Shown here piece after piece: positions 49,471-59,562 of a DNA stretch of 64,000 bases. The stretch comes from Fomitopsis serialis (lineage: Eukaryota > Basidiomycota > Agaricomycetes > Polyporales > Fomitopsidaceae), in NCBI RefSeq assembly GCF_022376445.1, contig NW_025955042.1, positions 62,001 to 126,000 of the forward strand. The letters are read 5' to 3'. The first letter of the stretch is position 1. Each line of letters starts with the position of its first letter. Under the pieces are notes generated by a model. The model did no database searches. It was not told the origin of the DNA and saw nothing but the letters and a program-made list of their open reading frames with translations. The position numbers and the translations under genes are program-made.

Positions 49471-50031
49471 ACCGCCTTGCCCGCCTTGTGCCGCTTTGCC
49501 CGCCTTGCGCTCGGCCGACTTGATCACCTTCCATGAGACAGTTGTGGTCGGCCGAGGTCGGCCCATCCCATCCCATTCCATGAGACTGCGCGTCGGCTGT
49601 ACCATGACCTTCCATGAGACAGCTGAATGGGCTCGCTGGAGACCCTCATCGTGGAAGTGGCCATCCTCACACCCGAAGCGCTTCGAGCGGTCGTGCACGC
49701 TTGCCTTCAACTGAAGAGCCTGACTGGCAAGTGCCTGTCGGATGACTTCCTGAAGCTGCCCCTGAGTCTGCCGGCGGCATCCGACCAGGTCGGCGGCTCT
49801 ATTCGCGCAGTGTCTGAGTCTGCGGGGCACGGGCTTCTTCAGTTGCACCTCTTGAATCCCACCAAAGTAGACGATCCTGCGGACACCACGAAGATCACAC
49901 GCTTCTTGGACGAGCTGTTCCCTCAACTCCGCGTCAATCTGTGTGTGCCTAAGGACACCTACACATTCAAGAATCAGGAGAACTGGAGACCCATTCTGCG
50001 AGAGGTGATGAGGATTCAAAGTCGTACGTAG

Positions 50032-50698
50032 TGGTAGTGTTCTTGATTAACTCGGATGAACCCTGCTCTTCGTACTTTTCGCAAGGCGGACACGGTGACG
50101 TTTTCGTAAAAGGATAGTGGTGGTCTACCATTCACATCGTCTTCATTGTTCGGCACGGTTGCTGAGAACTGTACGACCGCTTACCAGTGGATTAGCAGTC
50201 GATCCCATCCACTAAGTGTGTACCTTTCTGCCTGTTCTTGTCCACGAAAGCTGCTATCATACCATAGATTGAAGCTTTGAAAATTGAAGCTCGAAAATGG
50301 TACTACTGTACTACTAGTACTACTCGCTGATCGCATCGTTTTGCTTGATAGTCCCACTCATCGTCTCAATATTGAATCATCTCATTCTACAGTGACTATA
50401 TATGAGAATTACACCATCTCACCCGCCCTTCGGCCTGCTACATAAGCATGTACTGCGACTTTGCGCAGGTATCGGTACTTACTGAAATGAATATACAGTA
50501 ACGCGATCATGTGACGTTCGCGACACTTTCGACTGCCTTGCCTTGGCCCTTGGACACGTCACCCAACTCTGCTCGAGTCCTAGCTTGTCGAACTCTCTGA
50601 TTTCGCCAGCTAGTCACTGTGGAGGACCTGATGCTACGCGCTTGAACCTTCACTCCCTGGCCCTGACATTGCGTGCTCCGCCCTACGTTTACCGTATC
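50032..50698. other. Downstream of F-box copy B
   Basis: Contains the unoccupied counterpart (about 50150-50240) of the site where element B inserted after copy A. No gene seen. Confidence 0.5.
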
Positions 50699-50875
50699 AT
50701 GTCACCCTCCAGTCGTTGCTTCCCACCAGAGCTACTGGAGGAGATTTTCCAATATCTATCTCCGCACACTATGGCTCGAAGGCACCTTGCTGACAGTGAC
50801 TTCGAGATTCTAGGTGAAAAGCATGCCCTTCGGTGCACTCTTGCTATATGTGCACGCACCAGGTGCTGGCAGGCC
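50699..50875 (+). pseudogene. F-box gene 5' fragment cut by element D
   Basis: MSPSSRCFPPELLEEIFQYL gives a good F-box, resembling the gene at 873 (SICLPPELLEEIFQYF). It continues to LAICART and then runs into element D at 50876. No continuation was recognised after 54054. Confidence 0.6.
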
Positions 50876-53800
50876 TATGTATAGAATACCTGTAGTTAGC
50901 GCAAAAGGGTGTATACATGAAAGGCCTGTACTTACTGGAGGGCGCCTTTCATACATGAGCCGCCACTCGCTCATGTATGAGCGAGGCGCCGCACTCACTA
51001 CCTAAAGAGGCAGCTGCCCTTTGGGGACAGCTTAGGTCATCCGGCGCCGGGGAGAGCTCGCGGCGGCGGCCCTACCCTAAATAGGTCGTATTGCACACTC
51101 TTCCACTTTGGGTGCCGCTGCGGGCCCGGATCGGGTAATGCAATCGTGATTTGTGATCTGACAGTTTCTGGGCCTAGATACACTGCCGTTTATAGTGATT
51201 TATGCACCGTGCCTAGATACCCTGTATCGAGATCCAGCAGATGGACAGCATGTATGTCGTGCGCCACGACATACACCTAGTAGGAATACATTCATTGCAA
51301 TGCCAATTGTGACTTACTGCTTCAACTTCAAGCCTTGATGCAGTTCGTGGACACTGTAAGTAAAGGGCCAAGGGATCAAGCGGCAGCCTTCCCGATTTGG
51401 TATGTTTGAGGCTGCGACAAATTATCCCGCTGTGACAAATGCGGTGTTCGTATAGTGCTTCATTATTCGTGCATAATATCGACATTGGGGAGTATACTAA
51501 GCACTATGTAATAGGCAGACAAGATCACCGTCATTCCCCTGTCCTTCACCTGCCTGTTCGTTACCCCGCAAGCTCAGCCTCGACGTCCTCCGCATGTTTC
51601 GTCCTGCAGTTGCGCTCCTCCACGCCCTCCACAACGTGTTCAGGGACTTGCAGCATCCCACAGCTGAGCCGCACGGAGGTCGAGCTCGCGCGCGTGGCGA
51701 GCAACTCCGTGTGCGGGACAACGAAGAGGTCGTGGATGGTGGGCATGTGCGTACCGCAGCAGCTGGGATGGCGGATAGTTTGGTGGCGGTCTTTGAGAAG
51801 AGGAGGAGGGGGCGTACGGGCTGCGGTCGATGCCATCGATGACGACGGTGTGCATGATGCTGCGTGTGTAGTCCGCAGGGAGGGTCTTCCCGATGTTGCG
51901 CCCGTTGTGAAGTGTCTCCTGATCGGGGCTGTTCTCGCTGTGCAGTTCTACCTCAACGTGCACGCTGCAGCCCTTCAAGTCGAGTCGGTTAGCTTCCTCC
52001 TTACACGGATGCAGTCCATGCTTACTATGCTGCGAGATGTCTCGATGTAAGTAGCTGGGCATTGGCCATGCCGACGCGCCATTCGCATGTGCTCATTGAC
52101 GCACCATCGGACGTACTTGTTGAGTCTTGATGTGTGATTCGGCGAGTGGCAAGGAAGGGACACGGGGAACAGGATAAGAGGCAAGAGGGTGCGCCTGGGT
52201 AGAGGGTAGAAGGACGGATGTAGCACCTTGTAGATCGCACGCGCAAGAGGTGAGTTTTGCGGGCGCCCCCGTGAATCGAACATTTGTGTCTATTTGTTTC
52301 CTAACCAAATTGGGCAAACCCGATGTGCTCGGACTGTTTCTGGCCAATCAGGACGCGAATAACGGTCCCCCCTAGAGCTGCAACATACCTACGATTCGCT
52401 TTCTGGACGTTATTACACTATGTCCGCATGTCTAAGGTATGTCTAAGGGATCTAATTCATGTTTAGTGGCATCTACTTCAATAGATGAGTACAGCATAAA
52501 AGGCCAGGGTTCTCGTGAGTCGTGTACAGTAGGGGTGTCTATCTACACTACTTCTGTACTGGTTCTCTTAGTCTCGAGTCGTAAGGGGTGTTGTGGTGTG
52601 AATATATCAGTCTCAGTTTTATAGGGTATATTCATACTACCATTACAAGAACTCTATCTACGAGGACGTCTGCTGTATCTGCATGTAGGGGCACCAGGGC
52701 AGTCGCCCTCTGTGTTCGCAATTGGCGTGTTGCGCGCCCCAGCCCTGCCCACCGTCGCGGTCACCCGCTTTTCGCTCACGCGCCCACCTTACGGTCGTTG
52801 GCCGTGCTTGCCTGCTGGGCATTCGCCCTGCACGCTCGCAGTCACCGTGCGTGTGGTGCTGGTCCGCGCTCTGTGCCCGCCTGCTTGCCCTCTCGCCTGC
52901 TTTCCCTCTCACCCGCTTGCCCTCTTGCCCAACCACCCGCTGTCCTGCTCACCCGCTTTTCCGCTTGCCCGCTTGCTCGCCTGCTTGCTCACTCACCTAC
53001 TTACCTGCTCGTCCGCTTGTCTGCCCACCCGCCTGCCCGTCCGTCTGCCCGTTCGCCCGCTCGCCCGTCCGCCCGCTCGCCCGTCCGCCCGCTCGCCCGT
53101 CCGCCCGCTCGCCCGTCCGCCCGCCCGCTCGTCCGCCTACCCTCCCGCTCGTCCATTTGCTCACCTGCCTGCGCGCCCATTTGCGTGCCTGCGTGTGTAT
53201 CCGTCGGCTGTGTCTGCGTGCTGGGCATTCGCCCAGCACACTCGCAGTGGGCGTGTGCTGTCGCCTGTCCACTTGCCTGTCTGCTCGTTCTCCTACCGGT
53301 CTGCTTGTCTGTCCGCCTTCCTTCCCGCCCATCTTCCTTCTCGCCCGTCTTCTCGCCCGTCTTCCTGCCCGTCTTCCTGCCCGTCTTCCTGCCCGTCTTC
53401 CTGCCCGCTAGTCCGCCTTCGCATCCATCCGCTTGTCCGTCTATCCGCGCGCGCGCGCCCACCGACCCTCGCGCCTGTGCCCGTGGTCCATCCGTCGGCT
53501 GCGTCTTCACGCGGGGCATTAGCCCTGCGCGCTCGCGGTCGACGTGTTGTACTGCACGTCGCCGCGTCCTGTGGCCACGGTCAGCTCGCTCGCTCGTGTG
53601 TGTCTATGCTCACCTGAATGCCAGTGTCGGCTACTCCCAGTCGCTGTCATCGTGCCCGCTGTGCTCTAACAACGTCGGTGACCGACGCGGGATGGTGGTC
53701 GTAAACAGCGGGCGGAAGCGCTTGCCGCTCACTCGGCTCGTTGCGAGCTCCCGGGTTTGGCCGGCACTGACGCCGCGCAGGGATCGCCTGGGGATCTCAG

Positions 53801-54054
53801 GACCTGAATGCCCTGACCCCGATGTGCGTCCATATCGGGCAGCTCGCATCGCGCGCCAGTGGTGCCGCCCCGGCGGCCCCGCCACGGACGAAGGGACCGG
53901 ACTGCCCCGGCATGGCTGCTATATTGGGTAGCGACCGACGGCGCCTCGCTCATACATGAGCGAGTGGCGGCTCATGTATGAAAGGCGCCCTCCAGTAAGT
54001 ACAGGCTTGTTATGTATACACCCTTTTGCGCTAACTACAGGTATTCTATACATA
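50876..54054. mobile_element. Element D, 3.18 kb, 115-bp TIRs with internal hairpin
   Basis: Left TIR 50876-50990 and right TIR 53940-54054 are inverted copies differing at about four positions. They start TATGTATAGAATACCTG. Each inner end is a palindrome: GGCGCCTTTCATACATGAGC paired with GCTCATGTATGAGCGAGGCGCC-like sequence across a short loop. The target duplication is not resolved (the ends are TA-rich, so a TA or TATA duplication would be hidden). Inside there is a possible old coding remnant around 51500-52350 (minus; no family recognised) and a GC-rich satellite. No transposase recognised. Confidence 0.78.
52690..53620. repeat. GCCCGTCCGCCCGCTC-type satellite and longer repeats
   Basis: CGCTCGCCCGTCCGCC arrays (53040-53150) and CTTCCTGCCCGT arrays (53340-53400). 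A longer motif CTGGGCATTCGCCC...CACTCGCAGT recurs at about 52815, 53220 and 53510. Long open frames here are by-products of the repeat. Confidence 0.75.
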
Positions 54055-54427
54055 CATATGCCGGTATAGCCTGTGCTCCATGCATCACCCTAGTATAGTA
54101 CCGAACATCCCCTCGAGTAGTAGGATGCAGCCAAGCCAACGTCCCAACCGCGTCTTGGCACATACTCTTGAGCTCATCCTCATCATTCTCATTCTCAATG
54201 ACATCGTAGTGTAGCGGTGCAGAGTTCGTGCTTGCACTTAACTGAATGATTGTTATGGTCTCAGTGGATGATGTCGATCAGATGACCATCTAGTATTCTC
54301 AGTCTGTCGCTAGACGCCGCGGGTTACTCCTCAATCCAATACTTATTTCTTGCCATGCTACTCTCCGACTCAACTGCTCTTTCCAGTTACCACTGCATCT
54401 GTGCTATAAATTAATAACGACCCCACG
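54055..54427 (+). promoter_or_regulatory. Upstream region of HEM4
   Basis: Non-coding. GCTATAAATTAATAAC about 20 bp before the ATG could be a TATA-like element but is very close. Confidence 0.35.
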
Positions 54428-55525
54428 ATGGCCCACGTCCTACTACTCCGGGCACCCAGCCACGATGGCCCCGACCGCTACGAGTCTGCCCTCAGCGACA
54501 AGGACCTCACGCCTGTCTCCGTCCCCGTAGTCGAGACGGGCTACACGAACCTCGACAAGCTCAAGGAGACTATCGTAGCGGGCCCAGAGAAGGGCGAGTT
54601 CGGCGGCGTGATCGTGACGAGCGCGCGGAGCTGCGAGGCGTGGAAGGCGGTCGTCCTCGAGCTCGTCGGGGAAGATCCCGAGGAAGAGGCGGGTGAGGCG
54701 AGTGAGTCTACCCACCGACTGCATATGTACCGCGACTGACGCGCCTGACCTCCAGCGCACTGGTCTACCGTCCCGTTCTACGTCGTCGGCGAAGCGACCG
54801 CGACCGCGCTCCTCTCCATCCGCTCCATCGTCGGGAAGTACCCCGGGTACGCGCCCTCGGAGGAGAACGTCCGCGGCGCCGGCTCTACAGGGACGTCGGA
54901 GAAACTCGCGCGGTTTATCGTCGACGAGCTCTCCTCCGCCCCGCCGGACAGCGCGCGGAGGCGGCTGCTCTACCTGACCGGCGACAAGAACCGGGACACG
55001 CTCCCGAGGGTGCTCGAGGAGGGCGGCGTGCACGCAGTACCTGTGCAGGTGTACGAGACGCATGGATCGTCGACGTTCGGGGCTGATTTGGAGGAGGCGC
55101 TCACGGGGAAGGGGAGAGACGAGGATGGGAAGGCGGGGAGGCTATTGAAGAAGGTGTTGCACCCGACGTCTTTGCCTACCCGCTCAGGTGAGTGGTCCCT
55201 CCAGTCCGCCTGCAGAAGCTCACATAAATGGACGGTGTCGCGCTCGTTAGTTCCTGCGCGCTGCTGGATCGTCTACTTCGCACCCTCCGAGGCGGAGTTC
55301 ACCACTCCCGTCCTGCGCGAACACTTCACGCTCTCCTCCTCAAACAATGATTCCACCGCACCGGCTGGCGAGAAACCCGTAGCGCGTATCGCATCGATAG
55401 GCCCGACAACGGGTGATTTCCTCCGGAACAACCTGGGCCTGCGGGTGGATGTCGTTTCGCCGAAGCCAAACCCTGCATCGCTGGCGAAGGCGATCGTGGA
55501 GTTTGACGAGGCGCATCCCTGGTGA
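54428..55525 (+). CDS. HEM4: Uroporphyrinogen-III synthase
   Basis: Fourth enzyme of heme synthesis; it closes hydroxymethylbilane into uroporphyrinogen III with ring-D inversion in the cytosol. Exons are 54428-54692, 54756-55187 and 55251-55525, about 324 residues. Landmarks: MAHVLLLRAPSHDGPDRYES, GVIVTSARSCEAW (the family's TSxRA-like segment), VPFYVVGEATATAL, GAGSTGTSEKLARFI, RRLLYLTGDKNRDTLP, VYETHGSS, IVYFAPSEAEF, VARIASIGPTTGDFLRNNLG and SPKPNPASLAKAIVEF. Splice sites are canonical and the frame is intact. Confidence 0.9.
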
Positions 55526-56133
55526 TACTTGAGGGCTACAATTCGTGGATGGTCGACAAGAATATATAGTCTGCCTGTTGCAGTCGGAAGACGGAGGTGC
55601 TTCGCGCACCGCGCAGCTCTCATGAAATGTGCGATACACTACGCAGGATGTATGATAGGGATTGTAATCAGTAGTGGGCGGAATGAATAATGTAACACTG
55701 CGAACAGGCATCGTACGAACTCTCCATACCTGCAGAGTAAGGTGGGGGTAAAGTAAGGTGGGGGTAACAAGACCAGAACACGGCTGCAGAAGTTTCTATT
55801 GAGTGGACGGCAAGCGGACTCCTCAACGCTGACGGATGAATCGATGACCACCGAAGTTGTACCCGCGACGGGAATAGGATGAGACCCCGATTTTGTCTGG
55901 GATCATGCGTACTGGGACTCGAGTAAATGCTACGATCGCTCCAGAGCATCGATGAATCTTTCGGAGGTGGTAAGGTGTCCAGGTCAGTAAGGCGGATGAT
56001 TTCGTCGATTGTACGCCGGTATGCCAGAGCGGTCCAGGGACGTCGAATTGCGCGTGGTCATCCGAGGACTTACAAAGCGAGGAAGCAAAATGACATTCTA
56101 TTTTTCCATCACTTTAGGAACGTCCCGAGCTGA
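55526..56133. other. Intergenic
   Basis: A short direct duplication (GTAAGGTGGGGGTAA) at about 55740-55770. No gene supported. Confidence 0.4.
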
Positions 56134-56677
56134 TCAGTGGTGGCCCTCCGCCTTGGGCTCGTCCGCCTCCAGGAACGTAAGGAAAGTGTCGGCGCCGGTC
56201 GTCAACTGCTCGGGAGCGCCCGCAGCAGCGGCTTTAGGGGCACCCTCCACGGGCTCGGTGGCGTCGTATGCGGTCAGTTCTGATGCGAGGTCGGCGGGGA
56301 CGACAGGGGGCTTGGGCGTCGGGGGCATGGAATACTGCTTCACGACACCGACATGGGCGTCCTTGGCCTGCTCCCGTGGTCAGGTTTCACGCCCCGAAAC
56401 TAAGAGACAGCACACGCACCGGCGGTGGAGCCTTGTAGGACTTCAGTTCCTTGATATAGAGCTCCTGGACGAAGTCTGTGTGCGCGCGACGTGAGCTGGC
56501 GGTCCTTCCTTACCCGGGCGCGCGTCACGCACCTTTCCTCGCCGCCGCGGACGTCGAGAACGCCGCCTGGCGCGAGAATGCGCGAGCCTAGGCGTATCTA
56601 AGTTTCAGCCAGCCATAACTACGGCCAGGAGGGGTACGCACAGCGGAGGAGGCCTGCCTGAGGACGGTCGACGACAT
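56134..56677 (-). CDS. ATP14: Mitochondrial F1Fo-ATP synthase subunit h
   Basis: Start MSSTVLRQASSAVR, then ARAFSRQAAFSTSAAARK (mitochondrial targeting sequence, basic and Ser/Ala-rich), DFVQELYIKELKSYKAPPP, AKDAHVGVVKQYSMPPTP and LASELTAYDATEPVEGAP, with the acidic end LEADEPKAEGHH. This is the pattern of subunit h, part of the peripheral stalk (stator) on the matrix side. Four short exons. The first donor is uncertain because GTACCC at about 56634 leaves the wrong phase; a missing base there would fix it. Divergent from the ATPase inhibitor gene. Confidence 0.85.
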
Positions 56678-56817
56678 GGTCAAGAACAAAAGTGTGACGT
56701 GACACTGGTCACGCGTGCGGCCTCGGTTGGGCTCGGACGGTCGACGTCGCCTGCCGGCCCCAGACTGCCCGCCCATAAAGCCGCAACGCGTCCTCCTCGT
56801 CCTCCATCCCATCCACG
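56678..56817. promoter_or_regulatory. Shared promoter of ATP14 and INH1
   Basis: Only 140 bp separates the two ATG codons, which face away from each other. GC-rich; CATAAAG at about 56774 may serve the plus-strand gene. Confidence 0.6.
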
Positions 56818-57272
56818 ATGCTCGCCAGAATTGCTACCCGCTCTGCTCGTCGCTCTGTCCCCGTGTCGCGCCCGTCGCCGTGCGTGGCTACGCAGAGAAC
56901 TCATTCAAGTGAGTGCTGTATCGTGGTCGGTGACATCATGAGCTGACGCGCCGTGTATGTGCTGAACAGCAAGAAGGAGAAGGCCCATGAAGGTACGTCG
57001 TTTTACGGGAGTTGAGCAGTGATGCATAATTACTGCTTAGACCAATTCGCTCGCCAACATGAGGCTGAGCAGCTGAAGAAGCTCAAGGCCGAGGTGCGCT
57101 CTTACCTCTCGTCTCAATTCCTTCTCATATCTGACGCGTCACCACACAGCTTGAGAAGAAGAAGGCAGAGCTGGTGAGTCCACTGAAGTGAACCGCCTGA
57201 ACCCGAATCTGACTGACGGCGTCTCAGGCCCAACTCGAGAAGGAGCACGAAGAGCTCTCGAAGAAGCAATAA
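56818..57272 (+). CDS. INH1: Mitochondrial ATPase inhibitor IF1
   Basis: Binds F1 and blocks ATP hydrolysis when the membrane potential collapses. The first exon encodes the presequence (MLARIATRSARRSV...) and AVRGYAENSF. Short exons follow with KKEKAHE, DQFARQHEAEQLKKLKAELE and KKKAEL, ending AQLEKEHEELSKKQ with TAA at 57270-57272, the expected long basic helix or coiled coil. The presequence frame and the GYAENSF frame differ by one base; restoring one C in GTCCCCGTG (about 56862) would join them. I attribute this to under-called sequence. Length about 95 residues, normal for the family. Confidence 0.85.
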
Positions 57273-57805
57273 ACTCGTCTGTAGAATCATACTGCATACA
57301 CAGGTTCGTCGTTCGAGTGCATTTACACTGCCGCTGGATGGTGACGTTCCTGGCGCAGCGCGATGCTCCCTATGGCTTCGTACAGGACAGATGTCTCGGC
57401 GTACTGATTCGTTTCATATTGTACCGCATATAGCCACACGCACGATGAGAATGGGATGAACCTGTTCATTGGTCTGTGCGAGCTGTTGGGATATTCGATG
57501 CACACCTTGTTGTTCGGGTGTTCTGGGCGGCTGTTTCATGATCCATGGTGCGGAAACTTATACTGTAAATGTACGTGACATTGCTCTATACGACGTCCAG
57601 CGAGGTGCGACATTGCTCTGTCTGAGAATTTAGCGAGGCCAAACATAAGTAATGTATTACAGTTGACTCGTCATGCCCGAGGCCTTCTCGTCATTTTACG
57701 ATACACTGAATCCACCGCGCGAACACGCCGACGAGCCAGCCTCCGTAATCGTGAGCCTTGCGACTAGCGAAAACATCATCTCGAGGTTTACCTCCGGCAA
57801 ATGGT
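57273..57805. other. Intergenic, convergent gene ends
   Basis: 3' regions of INH1 and CTP1. A near-direct repeat gcgaggtgcgacattgctct / gtgacattgctctatacgac at 57570-57620. No gene. Confidence 0.4.
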
Positions 57806-59280
57806 CTATGTCGGTCGGCCGCCCAGCAGCGCAATAATTTGCTCGTAGACAGTGAAGACGATACCACCGCTCATCTATACGAAGGATGGAGGCAAGACAT
57901 TAGCCAGTCTTCCCGTCAGCAAACCGCAAGGTACTGACCACCAACCGCGCCAACCTTGGCGTCGTCCCCCTCCAGAACCTCAAGATCCCCTCCTCCGTGA
58001 AGATCCGGTACGCGCAGTGGAACGAGTTGCGGTAGGCCTGTCTTGCTTCGAGGCTTTGCATCCGCGTCTTGATCACGCTACGAGTACCCGTGCATGAGAC
58101 ACATTGCCGTCTCCCTGATCGCATGGACGGGCGAAGGGGACTTACTCGAGGGGCATGGTGGTGTAGACGGTGACGAGCCCGGCAACGGCACCGATGCCGA
58201 AGGTCATCCCGCTCGAGAGATTCTGCCCTGGGCGTGCGGTGCCGAGGACGAACTGTTTGAGGGTCGTGTAGGTCGTGAATCGAACGGCAGAGTTGGCGCC
58301 TGTGATTCGGTGAGCTCAATGTTTCCGACCGAGCGTACGGACAGGAGTCTACCTTGTCGCATCATCTGGGTGGAGAGGGATAGGTCAAGGGGAGGTTGCG
58401 CAGGAAAACGGGAGGAGACGGACCACAGGGAAGAGCCCGCGATATATCCCGCCGATACCCTCTTCGCGGACGATTGAGACTGTGCCGTGGATGAGTCCGC
58501 GGTACCTTGGGTTCGGGCTCTTCGCGTCGTCGATGAGTTTCGTTCTGTACCGCGACGCTCAGCAGCTGCGGCGGAGCAGGAGTATATGGAAGTCATTACT
58601 TGATCGTCTCTGAGGGCGTAACGGCAAAGACAGCCTCCATCATACCCGCTCCAAGACCAGCTGCACTTCACTTTAGTTGGAGACTCGCGACACACTGTGA
58701 ACGTTACGCACCTGCCAGACTTCTCGGCGCCGTGACTTTACCCTCGATGACCATGGTACGTGAGGCTGACGCGGCCAGCGATTGTAACCACGCGTGCTCA
58801 CCTCCGCATCGGCCAGCATGTGCTTGAACTGGTCATACGACAAGAAACGTACACCAGCCTTGACTGAGTTGCCTACAGACATTCGTCGTATTATGCCTGT
58901 ACAGCAGCCCATAGAGGCAAAACACATACCAATGACCAAGGCCATGCATCCTGAATATAGCCCCGGAATCCCCTTTGCCTTCACTGTCTCCCGAATGATC
59001 GACCATGGGCTCTCCCTCTATAACACAGACAACGTCTCAGTATACAGCCGTGCTCGTCCTTCACAATTAGCACAGACCTGTCCTGTGAATTGTGTGCGCG
59101 TCTTAACATATTCCGTCGGGTATGTCACGAATCTGCGTCACCTAAATTCGCTGAACGGTCGACGAAGAGTGGTTGGGCGGACGCGGCTCACGCTTCTACC
59201 GCGCCGGCGGTCGTGCCCGCGATGACCGAGTGCAGTGGCTTTTCTTTCTTGAAGATTGGTCTACTTGTCTCGGTCGTCAT
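57806..59280 (-). CDS. CTP1: Mitochondrial tricarboxylate (citrate) carrier
   Basis: Inner-membrane antiporter exporting citrate for malate or other tricarboxylates, supplying cytosolic acetyl-CoA. About 11 exons give roughly 300 residues. Carrier repeats: PLHSVIAGTTAGAVEAFVTY then PTEYVKTRTQF (first signature), GIPGLYSGCMALVIGNSVKA, SYDQFKHMLADAE; second repeat AGLGAGMMEAVFAVTPSETI-KTKLIDDAK and GIGGIYRGLFPVMMRQGANSA; third repeat GIGAVAGLVTVYTTMPLDVI-KTRMQSLEARQAY, GILRFWRGTTPRLARLVMSG and GGIVFTVYEQII. TAG at 57806-57808. All six half-repeats are present and the frame is intact. Confidence 0.92.
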
Positions 59281-59562
59281 CGTGTAGTCCGTGTAAGGGG
59301 TGTAAGACAGACAAAGAGGACAGATGAGATCGCAAGAGGAAGGGCTGGAATGCCTACTCCTCATGCGCCGCGGTGCGCGTGCTCGTGACTTCAGCCACCG
59401 TCGCGCCTTCCACCCGTCATCCGCCTCTCCTCCTCCTCCACGTCCTTTCGCCGCCGCGTCCTTCTTCGCCCTGTCTCGCCATTTCGGCCGTGCCATCTCG
59501 CGCACTGTTGCCTATCATCAGGCTCAGCTTATCAAGGCAACTGAAATTACCTCGAAAGGGCC

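Larger units (their letters stand above)
42885..49634. mobile_element. Element C, 6.75-kb TIR transposon inserted in F-box copy B
   Basis: The site is defined by the split gene. GCTGGAG is duplicated at 42878-42884 and 49635-49641. About 35 bp in from each end lies an inverted pair, TACAGCCGACGCGCAGTCTC (42920) against 49582-49601, 25 of 27 bases matching with the adjoining GGAAT. The outer 33-35 bp are also weakly inverted. Octamer CAGCCGAC/GTCGGCTG recurs near both ends. Contents are CCGTCTTG-based satellites, nested element A copy 2, a 541-bp GC-rich duplication and an AT-richer stretch of about 47100-48430 with no recognisable gene. No transposase was recognised. Confidence 0.7.
41450..50031 (+). 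pseudogene. F-box/LRR gene copy B, split by a 6.75-kb insertion
   Basis: The 5' part (41450-42884) begins MLPYAHPNISLDVVEEIFKH and, after an intron ending near 41886, reads continuously to PAMLAAWPLLE. The 3' part resumes at 49635 with LETLIVEVAILTPEALRAVV and ends LREVMRIQSRT with TAG at 50029-50031. In copy A these join directly (LETLIVEV at about 36730). Besides the insertion, codon TGA at 41606-41608 replaces CGA of copy A (RCA*ACRAF), a C-to-T change at a CpG. Non-functional. Confidence 0.8.

Noticed and set aside
52588..53931. 447-codon open frame rich in Cys, Arg and Pro
   Set aside because: It lies wholly in a GC-rich satellite and is open in several frames on both strands, a repeat by-product.
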